A stretch of DNA of 5,854 bases, from assembly GCA_943329165.2 (NCBI GenBank), contig CALQCV020000133.1, positions 1-5,854 on the forward strand, given 5' to 3'. Of this stretch, positions 1 to 5,575 are shown in pieces; the first letter of the stretch is position 1; each line of letters starts with the position of its first letter. Position numbers and translations under genes: made by a program. Under the pieces are notes generated by a model that saw only the letters and a program-made list of their open reading frames with translations, made no database searches and had not been told where the DNA came from. This stretch comes from Candidatus Nitrotoga sp. CP45 (GTDB taxonomy: Bacteria; Bacteroidota; Bacteroidia; Flavobacteriales; Flavobacteriaceae).

Positions 1-320
1 ACTTTAAAACCTCCTGTTGTAGGTTTGGTTACCTTGCTTAATAACTTCAATAAAGTACTCTTTCCGGCACCATTACGACCAATAATTCCAACAGAATCAC
101 CTTGTTCAATTTCAAAATTAATATCTCGCAAAGACCAAACGTAATCACTTTCTCCTTTAATACTCCTATCATTGGCCTCCCCAATTTTTACATAAGGATC
201 TTCTAGACCACGAACCTTATACCATAAACGATTCAAGTCATGACTAAGTGTGCCAGTACCTACTTTTCCCAATCGGTATTGTTTGGAAATATTTTCTGCC
301 TTTATTGCTAACTGACTCAT
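1..320 (-). CDS. Polysaccharide ABC transporter ATP-binding protein (Wzt/TagH type), N-terminal part
   Basis: The ATG at 320-318 opens a frame that runs without a stop to the window edge, giving 106 complete codons; the C-terminus lies outside. The Walker A motif GRNGAGKST is at residues 81-89, preceded by [18 protein letters not shown], the usual strand before the P-loop. The first 60 residues ([18 protein letters not shown], then [14 protein letters not shown]) carry the N-terminal extension typical of ABC ATPases that export O-antigen or teichoic-acid-like polymers. By family knowledge, it hydrolyses ATP at the inner face of the membrane to drive export of a lipid-linked glycan through the permease encoded just upstream at 393-1241. 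Walker B, the signature motif and any C-terminal carbohydrate-binding domain cannot be seen. The 72 bp to the permease stop hold a heptamer repeat. The family call is secure; the exported polymer is unknown. Confidence 0.93.
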   Translation of the reverse strand, partial: MSQLAIKAENISKQYRLGKVGTGTLSHDLNRLWYKVRGLEDPYVKIGEANDRSIKGESDYVWSLRDINFEIEQGDSVGIIGRNGAGKSTLLKLLSKVTKPTTGGFK

Positions 321-350
321 TATTTAGTATTGTAGGTTAATAATATCTTC

Positions 351-391
351 GTAATTCGTAATTCGTAATTCGTAATTCATAATTCATAATT
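351..391. repeat. Heptanucleotide tandem repeat (GTAATTC)n between permease and ATPase genes
   Basis: Four perfect GTAATTC units (351-378) are followed by one ATAATTC unit and a partial ATAATT, about 5.9 units in all. On the coding strand this reads as repeated GAATTAC. It fills most of the gap between the permease stop (393-395) and the ATPase start (318-320). It is non-coding and 30 bp upstream of the ATPase ATG. It resembles heptamer repeats I recall from flavobacterial intergenic regions; that recollection was not checked. Copy number could vary by slippage and change the spacing ahead of the ATPase gene, but no effect can be read from the sequence. Confidence 0.9.
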
Positions 392-392
392 A

Positions 393-1241
393 TTATACTG
401 TATCCATAAAACTTTTTTCAACCTTGTTAAAAATAAGAACCCCAACCGCAAGTAAAACAAAAATAGAAATAGCACTATAAACTAAGGTTAGGGGTTGAAA
501 ATGACCAGCACCCAGATATCCGTAACGAAAACACTCAAAAATACTAGTTAGAGGATTAAAACGCACAATAAATTTATATTGAGAGGGTATTGATGTAACA
601 GTATAAACCACAGGAGTGACATACATAAAAAGTTGAACCCCAAAAGAGAGCAACATGTTAAGATCCTTATACTTCGTAGTCATAGAAGAAAAAATCATGC
701 CTAGCCCTAAAGCAAAAGCTGCCATCAGAAAAAGCAAGAATGGTGTAGCTAAAATCCAAAAATTAGGGTGAATACTTTCTTTTATAAAAGTAAAATATAA
801 TACTACACAAACAAACAAAGTGAATTGAATCAAAAATTTCATCAAACCTGATATAACTATTGATAGAGGCATTATCAATCTTGGAAAATAAACTTTCCCA
901 AAAATAGAAGCATTACTCTGAAAAACAGTAGCCGTTTTATTTAAGACATCAGAAAAATAACTCCAAATAGTTACACCAGACAAATAAAAAGCCATTTGAG
1001 GTAAACCATCAGTGGACAATTTTGCCACCTGACCAAATAGGATAACATAAATTACTGTAGTAAATATTGGCTGAACAAAAAACCAAATAGGGCCTAAAAT
1101 TGTTTGTTTATAAAAAGTTACATAATCTCTCTTGACTAGCATTAACAATAAATCTCTATAATGCCAAACTTCTTTTAAATTAATTGAAAAAAGTGTATTT
1201 TGAGATTTTATCTCTTCTGTCCAAATTTGTTGTTCTTTCAT
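393..1241 (-). CDS. Polysaccharide ABC transporter permease (ABC-2 family, Wzm/TagG type)
   Basis: This is a complete 282-residue integral membrane protein, the usual size for Wzm-type permeases. An N-terminal cytoplasmic segment contains VKRDYVTFYKQTILGPIW (residues 36-53), the family's amphipathic 'RD..v.YKQT.LG..W' signature leading into the first membrane helix. Hydrophobic segments lie at about 49-70, 82-102, 122-150, 161-185, 196-217 and 251-272, giving six helices. TKYKDL (189-194) and NPLTSIFECFRYGYLG (229-244) match the conserved cytoplasmic loop and C-terminal motif. Two copies should pair with two copies of the ATPase encoded downstream to export a completed lipid-linked polysaccharide. 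The ATG at 1241-1239 is the only sensible start; no strong Shine-Dalgarno is present, as usual in Bacteroidota. Its 5' flank (1269-1352) is a diverged copy of the sequence following upxY, so it may once have been the first gene after upxY. Confidence 0.95.
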   Translation of the reverse strand: MKEQQIWTEEIKSQNTLFSINLKEVWHYRDLLLMLVKRDYVTFYKQTILGPIWFFVQPIFTTVIYVILFGQVAKLSTDGLPQMAFYLSGVTIWSYFSDVLNKTATVFQSNASIFGKVYFPRLIMPLSIVISGLMKFLIQFTLFVCVVLYFTFIKESIHPNFWILATPFLLFLMAAFALGLGMIFSSMTTKYKDLNMLLSFGVQLFMYVTPVVYTVTSIPSQYKFIVRFNPLTSIFECFRYGYLGAGHFQPLTLVYSAISIFVLLAVGVLIFNKVEKSFMDTV

Positions 1242-1268
1242 TTTTATTTTATACTATTTTATTTCAAA

Positions 1269-1352
1269 GCTTCGCGATGTCAGTCCCAATTGAACTAACG
1301 AACAAAAATTAAATTATTATTAAAACTACTAACGAGTAAGTGTAATAAAAAA
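1269..1352 (-). repeat. Leader repeat, copy A: relic of a upxY 3' end plus its downstream leader
   Basis: Hand alignment with 5050-5134 gives 85 columns with 11 mismatches and one 1-bp gap (about 86% identity), in the same orientation. Both share GCTTCG, then CAATTGAACTAACGAA, an AT-rich block and the extreme 3' end of a reading frame. On the minus strand 1352-1329 reads FFITLTR-stop, matching the FFITLNR-stop end of the intact UpxY protein. Upstream of these seven codons the similarity stops and pseudogene glycosyltransferase sequence begins. The permease ATG is 27 bp beyond the other end. This supports an ancestral order of upxY, leader, permease. The four bases in which copy B can form its ACGG/CCGT inverted repeat are altered here. 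Confidence 0.85.
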
Positions 1353-1744
1353 TCTTCATGATTATTTTCTTTAAAAATACCAACTGCTTCATAAACTCCA
1401 TCAATTTAACTATTATCAGATAAAATTTTTGAAGCAGCTTGAAATCTATTTGGTAAAAAATAATCATCAGCATCTAGATATTCAAATTTTGATTTTACAA
1501 TACCAAAATTTCTTGAAGCTGCAGCACCTCTGCTTTCAAAATTAGGATATCGAAATAATTTTACCTTGTCATATTTTTTTTCTAATTCTAAACAAACCTC
1601 AATTGCATTATCAGGTGAGTTATCTTCTATTAGAATTATTTCCCCTACTTCATCAAAAACTAAAGCTGATTTAACTGACTCTCTGACATATTTAGCAGCA
1701 TTGTAAACCGGAATGATTACAGATATGTTGAATTGTAAACTCAT
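1347..1744 (-). pseudogene. Truncated GT2 glycosyltransferase, paralogue of the next gene upstream
   Basis: The ATG at 1744-1742 starts a 112-codon frame with a GT-A, family 2 N-terminal half: SVIIPVYNA at residues 8-16, LIEDNSPDNA at 38-47, ASRNFG at 76-81 and LDADDYFLPNRF at 90-101. It parallels residues 1-101 of the neighbouring 315-residue GT2. A TAA at 1408-1406 interrupts it, yet the same frame continues as IDGVYEAVGIFKENNHEDF, which aligns with the neighbour's ADGVYGALGVHFYEE, so the stop is a nonsense mutation inside a once longer gene. The relic then runs into the leader repeat at about 1347-1352, losing roughly two thirds of the protein. Relative to the neighbour it also lacks two residues just before LDADD (FEY-LDADD against YDFISFLDADD). 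The missing half normally binds the acceptor, so a functional enzyme is very unlikely. Confidence 0.88.
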
Positions 1745-1759
1745 TTTATTGAATGATAA

Positions 1760-2707
1760 TCATTTCCTTTTTTGAAAAATTGATGCAAACAAATCCTTGC
1801 GACCAAAAAACTTATTAATAATTAACTTAATATTCTCCATTGGAAAAATTGATTGAATGTAAAAAACTAAAAATTTATACCTAAAGAAGCTAATATATTT
1901 TTTGGGAATTTTATGTTTTTTTGACCAATTATATAAAGAACGATATAGTTTTGAACGATTTCTATAATAAGTAGTAGTATTATTTTTAATAGAAGTAATT
2001 CGATTAGATAAGTGTATACCTCGCGTAGCAACTGGTACACCAATATCTCCTGAATAAAGTTGTAAATAATAAGCTAAACGAAATATAAAATCAGAATCTT
2101 GGTGTAAGCTCAATGACTCATTGAAACAAAAATTATGTTTTTCAAGAGATGTTTTTTTTAAGGTTAAGGCATCTAAATGAATTACACCTTTTGTTTTATC
2201 ATATCCGCATAAATGTTGAAATAATTTTTTCGGGTCAATATGCTCCTTCACAGTTGTCAGATAATTATCAGCTACAATAGCATTTGCTATACCAAACTTT
2301 TGCATAAAAATATTTTTGACTTCTTCCTCATAAAAATGAACACCTAATGCTCCATATACACCATCCGCATCAGCTTGATTTTGTAACACTTTAAATTCAG
2401 CGTCAAATCTATTTGGCAGATAGAAGTCGTCGGCATCCAAAAAAGAAATAAAATCATATTGTGCATTCCTCAAACCAACATTTCTACTTGCTCCTGCACC
2501 TTTATTAATGCCTTTTTCATGTTGAAATAGTTTTACTCGACTATTATCCGCAAAATTTTTACATATTTTTAAGGAATTATCGATAGAGCCATCCTCTATT
2601 AGAATAACTTCTTTTACAAAATCAAATTGAAGTGCAGAATTTACAGCATTACTTAAGAATTTTTCTGCATTATAAACTGGTATGATAACTGATATATTAA
2701 GATTCAT
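1760..2707 (-). CDS. Family 2 (GT-A) glycosyltransferase
   Basis: This complete 315-residue protein begins with a GT-A nucleotide-sugar-binding domain: SVIIPVYNA (residues 6-14), VILIEDGSIDNS (34-45, acidic residues contacting the nucleotide), GAGASRNVG (70-78) and FLDADDFYLPNRF (89-101), which holds the metal-binding DxD (D91, D93). HQDSDFIFRLA (202-212) fits the later acidic motif that often supplies the catalytic base. RGIHLSNRITS (229-239) resembles the flexible acceptor loop. The C-terminal 70 residues are basic and aromatic, consistent with membrane association but without a clear transmembrane helix. By family knowledge it transfers a sugar from a nucleotide-activated donor to the growing glycan at the cytoplasmic face; donor and acceptor cannot be read from sequence. 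The start ATG overlaps the 3' end of the GT4 gene by 11 bp, suggesting translational coupling. A broken paralogue follows 15 bp downstream. Confidence 0.93.
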   Translation of the reverse strand: MNLNISVIIPVYNAEKFLSNAVNSALQFDFVKEVILIEDGSIDNSLKICKNFADNSRVKLFQHEKGINKGAGASRNVGLRNAQYDFISFLDADDFYLPNRFDAEFKVLQNQADADGVYGALGVHFYEEEVKNIFMQKFGIANAIVADNYLTTVKEHIDPKKLFQHLCGYDKTKGVIHLDALTLKKTSLEKHNFCFNESLSLHQDSDFIFRLAYYLQLYSGDIGVPVATRGIHLSNRITSIKNNTTTYYRNRSKLYRSLYNWSKKHKIPKKYISFFRYKFLVFYIQSIFPMENIKLIINKFFGRKDLFASIFQKRK

Positions 2708-3797
2708 TTAGTGTTATTATTTGTCTTAATTTTTTTAAGGTATGAACTAACTCATATTGATTGATAAATTTTTCCCTCGCATTAAACCCTATTCTTTTTC
2801 TCAAATTATCATCTTCTATTAACATTTCCAGGTACTTTGCCATTGTAATTACATCGCCTTCTGCAACTAAAAAACCAGTTTCATTATGAATAATTACATC
2901 TGATATTCCTGCATGATTCGTAGAAACTACTGGCAAACCAATTGCGCAGGCTTCTAAAATTGTATTGGGCGTACCTTCAGAATCACCATCAAATGCAACA
3001 ACAGAATGCTGAACGTAAATCAAACTTCTAGAAAGATAAGAAATTACCTCAGTGTGTGGTATAGCTCCTTTAAATATTACACGATTACTTAAACTTTTTG
3101 CTTCAACTATACGCTTACAAACTTCGAGTAGAGGACCGTCTCCTATCATTACCAAGCTGATATTCGGATATTTTAGCGCAATAAGATCAAATGCCATTAT
3201 GACAAGATAAGGGGCTTTTTTGTCAACAAGGCGTCCTACACATGTAATAATACTTTCTTTAGGATAAATCTCTTTTTTTGGAAGTTTATTAAAATCTACA
3301 CCATAAATGTTTAAAAATAGTTTTGACTTTATTGCACCCATCTCAAGTAAAGATTTGAGCATAATGGAAGAAACAACAATAATTGCAGATGCATAATCGA
3401 AGAGCTTTTTATACCCTATTTTATATGATTCGACAACCTTATATCTATGTGCATCTTGTCCATGAAAATGTGCAATTAAAGGCAGGTTTAAATATTTGCA
3501 ATAACTAACGGAATCAGCTGCTGTCGTTCCGTATTCAGCTAATACATGTGAAATTCTATTTCGTTTTACATAAGTAGCAAACCTTAAAAAACCAATTATA
3601 TTTCCAACATTAATAAATATTCTTTTATAAAAAGGTCTTTTCTTCCACGTGTTTATATTAACATAGTTATAAATATTTAAAACTTTTGCATTAAAAAAAG
3701 TAATATGATTTTGGATAAAGGTTTCTGACAGAGCGGGATTGTCTTTATTTAATAAAATTAGCAAGTTTACCGTAATGTGTTTTTTTTTATTTGTCAT
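2697..3797 (-). CDS. Family 4 (GT-B) glycosyltransferase
   Basis: I place the start at the ATG at 3797-3795, giving 366 residues (MTNKKKHITVNLL...). A TTG four codons earlier is in frame but less likely. The N-terminal Rossmann half includes SETFIQNH (about 24-31), typical of GT4 enzymes of cell-surface loci, and IAHFHGQDAHRY (108-119), which lines the acceptor side. The C-terminal half has CVGRLVDKKAP (186-196), MIGDGP (217-222) and the EX7E motif in EGTPNTILEA (E274 and E282), followed by GISDVIIHNETGFLV (297-311) of the nucleotide-sugar site. It is a retaining glycosyltransferase using an NDP-sugar; its substrate is not predictable here. It overlaps the GT2 gene by 11 bp. The 106 bp between this start and the methyltransferase stop show no hairpin or promoter that I can support. 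Confidence 0.94.
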   Translation of the reverse strand: MTNKKKHITVNLLILLNKDNPALSETFIQNHITFFNAKVLNIYNYVNINTWKKRPFYKRIFINVGNIIGFLRFATYVKRNRISHVLAEYGTTAADSVSYCKYLNLPLIAHFHGQDAHRYKVVESYKIGYKKLFDYASAIIVVSSIMLKSLLEMGAIKSKLFLNIYGVDFNKLPKKEIYPKESIITCVGRLVDKKAPYLVIMAFDLIALKYPNISLVMIGDGPLLEVCKRIVEAKSLSNRVIFKGAIPHTEVISYLSRSLIYVQHSVVAFDGDSEGTPNTILEACAIGLPVVSTNHAGISDVIIHNETGFLVAEGDVITMAKYLEMLIEDDNLRKRIGFNAREKFINQYELVHTLKKLRQIITLNES

Positions 3798-3903
3798 TAA
3801 TATTAACAATGGTTAGAATGTAAAACTATTTATTTGAGAATACTGAATTATAGAATATTTCCTAGAGCTTTAAATATTAAAATGTTATCATCTAAACAAT
3901 TAT

Positions 3904-4602
3904 TCATTTATAGGCAATCCCACATAATCCTGTAATCATTGTTCTCTCTTTAAATTCACTTGGACATTTGTCTGTCTTGATTAAAAAATAATAAACAGGA
4001 AATAACATTCTTGATAAAAGAAATCTACTATACTTAGACATTTTCGATCGCCTTACCCATAAAGCAAGCATTTGCGCCAAGCTAGCATTCCAACCACCCA
4101 AAGCCTTAATTTCTATATTTTTAAACCCGCATTCATCTAGGATTCTGTTTAATGCAAAAGGTGTGTATCTGTACTCATCATGTGGTACTTCATGAAGCGG
4201 CCATAAAAAAGGAACTGTAAAAATAAAAGGAGCCCCAGGTTTTAAAATACGATATGTTTCTTTTAATATTACTTTTGGATCAGGACAATGTTCTAAAACT
4301 TCGGTTGCAATAGCACAATCATATTGATTATTTTCAAAGGGCATTTTAATACCGTCCCACGTATAATCTGGAGATATATCCGTATCATAAACTTTAGCTG
4401 TTTTGATATCTAAACCTATATAATTAATAATATTAGAGTTTTCTAATAAATACTCTCTGTAGGGCATTTTACCACAACCAATATCAATAAGTGTTCCATT
4501 AAATAAACTTAAATTTTCGTTTATTGAATTAAAAATAGAAATGCGAACATGATATAAGTCAAGGGTATTAAATTTTAGTGGGATATTTATAAAATAAGAC
4601 AT
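3904..4602 (-). CDS. Class I SAM-dependent methyltransferase (Methyltransf_11-like)
   Basis: The complete 232-residue protein has the Rossmann-type SAM fold: motif I LIDIGCGKMPYREYL (38-52), the acidic end of strand 2 in YIGLDI (61-66, D65 probably binding the ribose hydroxyls), MPFENNQYDCAIATEVLEH (87-105) for motifs II and III, and LKPGAPFIFTVPFLWPLHE (120-138). PHDEYRYTP (140-148) is common in methyltransferases of glycan clusters. It probably methylates a sugar, a lipid-linked intermediate or a glycan end, but small-molecule substrates cannot be excluded. It is the first intact gene after the 500-bp leader region following upxY. ATG 4602-4600 is the first start in frame after that region. 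In some ABC-dependent O-antigens terminal methylation sets chain length; a link to that role is speculative. Confidence 0.88.
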   Translation of the reverse strand: MSYFINIPLKFNTLDLYHVRISIFNSINENLSLFNGTLIDIGCGKMPYREYLLENSNIINYIGLDIKTAKVYDTDISPDYTWDGIKMPFENNQYDCAIATEVLEHCPDPKVILKETYRILKPGAPFIFTVPFLWPLHEVPHDEYRYTPFALNRILDECGFKNIEIKALGGWNASLAQMLALWVRRSKMSKYSRFLLSRMLFPVYYFLIKTDKCPSEFKERTMITGLCGIAYK

Positions 4603-4669
4603 AAATTTTTATATTAATAAATTAACAAACAGATTTTTTGCACATTTATCTTAATTTAAACAAATTCAT

Positions 4670-4842
4670 TTAGTTATCAAAATACTTTGACAACTCAATT
4701 GACTTAAATTTTACAAGAAGGTAAATATCGCTTTCGATGTTGAAATTAGAATTTAGGACTGAACCAAATAGATACATCTTTTCAACGTTGTACATTGCAC
4801 AAAGTTTTTTAAGTCTTCTATATTTCTGTCAACTATTCCCAT
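4670..4842 (-). pseudogene. Decayed MNT-type (NTP_transf_2) nucleotidyltransferase
   Basis: The minus strand from ATG 4842-4840 reads MGIVDRNIEDL; the frame then shifts, and the next frame reads KKLCAMYNVEKMYLFGSVL followed by NFNIESDIYLLVKF and KSIELSKYFDN, then TAA at 4672-4670. One extra A in the six-A run at 4805-4810 would join the two parts into one 57-codon frame. The pattern matches small (about 100-residue) MntA-like nucleotidyltransferases, whose signature is GSx10DxD. Here it is GSx10DxY, so the second catalytic aspartate is lost as well, and about 40 C-terminal residues are missing. Frameshift, active-site change and early stop together argue for a pseudogene rather than a sequencing slip. 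Intact relatives often pair with a HEPN protein as toxin-antitoxin systems; no HEPN partner is visible here. Confidence 0.8.
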
Positions 4843-4986
4843 AAAGTAAATTTAGACAACTAAAGTTCTATTTTATGCGAGTGAAAAATAATTACTGGTA
4901 ACTCTTTAATTTTAGGTAACCCAAATATTTAAAGGGTCATTTACAGTGTCAACAGGATAGTTGCTTATTTTTTTTTGCAAAAATAG

Positions 4987-5012
4987 TAAACAAAAACCAC
5001 CACTGTGGTTTT
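4987..5012 (-). terminator. Terminator-like hairpin in the leader downstream of upxY
   Basis: On the minus strand AAAACCAC (5012-5005), a four-base loop AGTG and GTGGTTTT (5000-4993) form a perfect 8-bp stem. It is followed by TGTTTACTATTTTT, a T-rich though interrupted tail. The shape fits an intrinsic terminator or pause site about 100 nt after the upxY stop. The stem has only four G-C pairs and the T-tract is broken, so it may be weak. Its position between an antiterminator gene and the operon suggests attenuation. The opposite strand has a poorer tail (GTGGTTTTCAAAAGGG), so minus-strand use is favoured. Confidence 0.55.
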
Positions 5013-5061
5013 CAAAAGGGCAAAGGTAAATTGGCTTGCTTAAACCACGGCTTCGCCCCGT
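5005..5061 (-). promoter_or_regulatory. Possible antiterminator structure competing with the leader hairpin
   Basis: GTGGTTT (5048-5042 on the minus strand) can pair over 7 bp with AAACCAC (5011-5005), which is also the 5' arm of the terminator-like stem. The two pairings cannot coexist. Further upstream, ACGG (5061-5058) can pair with CCGT (5050-5047), which would partly occupy the first GTGGTTT and leave the terminator free. This three-level arrangement resembles a transcription attenuator. It is read by eye, with no folding energies; the pairing is seen, the regulatory role is inferred. Confidence 0.4.
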
Positions 5062-5134
5062 CAGTCACAATTGAACTAACGAATAAAAATTTAAATTATT
5101 TTAAAAACTACTATCTATTAAGAGTAATAAAAAA
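5050..5134 (-). repeat. Leader repeat, copy B: upxY 3' end and downstream leader
   Basis: This is the partner of the copy at 1269-1352, in direct orientation about 3.8 kb away. It covers the last seven sense codons of upxY (FFITLNR), its TAG and 60 nt downstream, ending in the locally GC-rich segment GACGGGGCGAAGCC. The most conserved core is CGTTAGTTCAATTG on the minus strand. Conservation beyond the stop codon in both copies suggests a functional leader element or a recent common origin; two copies alone cannot separate these. Confidence 0.85.
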
Positions 5135-5569
5135 ACCCAAATCAACTAACAAAAGTTGAATAGTAGTAGCATTTATATTTTTAACAATACCTTCAAAACC
5201 TTGAAAAGGTCCTTCAGGAATTTTATAAATAGTATCTTTTTGAATGGCACTAACTTCAAAAGAAGCGACAATACCCTCTAAAGACTTTTGCAAAGCTTCA
5301 ATTTCAATAGCTCTAACTAGAGCAGGTTTTCCCAACCAAAACAAATACCTCACAACACCTAATACTTTAAAAACGTCTTCTCTTTTGTGTTCCTCAATAT
5401 TTACAAACACATAAGAATTAATCAAAGGCACTTGCACTTTTTTCTTTCGATCTGACCATTGTTTTACAACAGTTACTAAAGGGCAATAAGCTTCTATTCC
5501 AATAGTATTTAAACTATCTGAAACCTTTTTTTCTTGTCTAGCTTTTGTATATAAAACATACCATGGCAT
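5111..5569 (-). CDS. UpxY/NusG-like transcription antiterminator
   Basis: This complete 152-residue NusG paralogue starts with WYVLYTKARQEKKVSDSL (residues 3-20), the first strand and helix of the NGN domain. It continues with AYCPLVTVVKQWSDRKKK (27-44) and PLINSYVFVNIEE (48-60), hallmark motifs of the specialised NusG group that includes UpxY and LoaP. The C-terminal KOW domain contains IPEGPFQGFEGIVKNI (117-132) and ends LGFFITLNR. In Bacteroides, UpxY proteins are encoded at the head of capsule operons and prevent premature termination in their own operon leader. Here it heads a glycan operon and is followed by a terminator-like leader, which fits that role. ATG 5569-5567 lies 6 bp after the preceding stop, so the two genes are probably co-transcribed. 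At 152 residues it is slightly short for the group, but both domains are present. Confidence 0.9.
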   Translation of the reverse strand: MPWYVLYTKARQEKKVSDSLNTIGIEAYCPLVTVVKQWSDRKKKVQVPLINSYVFVNIEEHKREDVFKVLGVVRYLFWLGKPALVRAIEIEALQKSLEGIVASFEVSAIQKDTIYKIPEGPFQGFEGIVKNINATTIQLLLVDLGFFITLNR

Positions 5570-5575
5570 AACCAG

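Larger units (their letters stand above)
4603..5110 (-). other. Long untranslated/degraded region between upxY and the methyltransferase
   Basis: This 508-bp stretch has no intact gene. From the upxY side it contains the leader repeat (to 5050), a hairpin set with a terminator-like stem (4987-5061), a possible coding scrap (about 4860-4964), a decayed MNT nucleotidyltransferase (4670-4842) and a final AT-rich 67 bp in which I see nothing. The possible scrap reads YPVDTVNDPLNIWVT-stop in one frame (ending near 4916) and GLPKIKELPVIIFHSHKIEL-stop in another (ending at 4860). The two frames meet near 4920, as if one small gene had frameshifted. I do not recognise the product. No convincing Bacteroidota promoter (TTTG, about 19 bp, TAnnTTTG) was found, so the downstream genes probably depend on read-through from upxY. 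Confidence 0.7.

Noticed and set aside
351..391. CRISPR-like array
   Set aside because: The units are 7 bp and contiguous with no spacers.
1406..1744. An intact small 112-residue glycosyltransferase
   Set aside because: Clear GT2 sequence continues in frame beyond the stop codon, and the acceptor-binding half is missing, so it is treated as a pseudogene.
3798..3809. TTG at 3809 as start of the GT4 gene
   Set aside because: An ATG four codons later gives the normal N-terminus (MTNKKKHITVNLL); the extra residues show no conserved character.
4922..4938. Inverted repeat around CCAAATATTTAAAGGG as a second terminator
   Set aside because: The arms pair poorly beyond three G-C pairs and the centre is a simple AT palindrome; there is no T-tract directly after it.
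4978..4985. TATTTTTG on the minus strand, matching the Bacteroidota -7 element TAnnTTTG
   Set aside because: It lies in the T-rich tail of the terminator-like hairpin and has no TTTG-type -33 element at about 19-20 bp upstream; a chance match is likely in such AT-rich DNA.
1269..5134. Insertion sequence or composite transposon bounded by the direct repeats
   Set aside because: No transposase, terminal inverted repeats or short target duplications are seen; the repeats are explained by upxY 3'-end and leader sequence.
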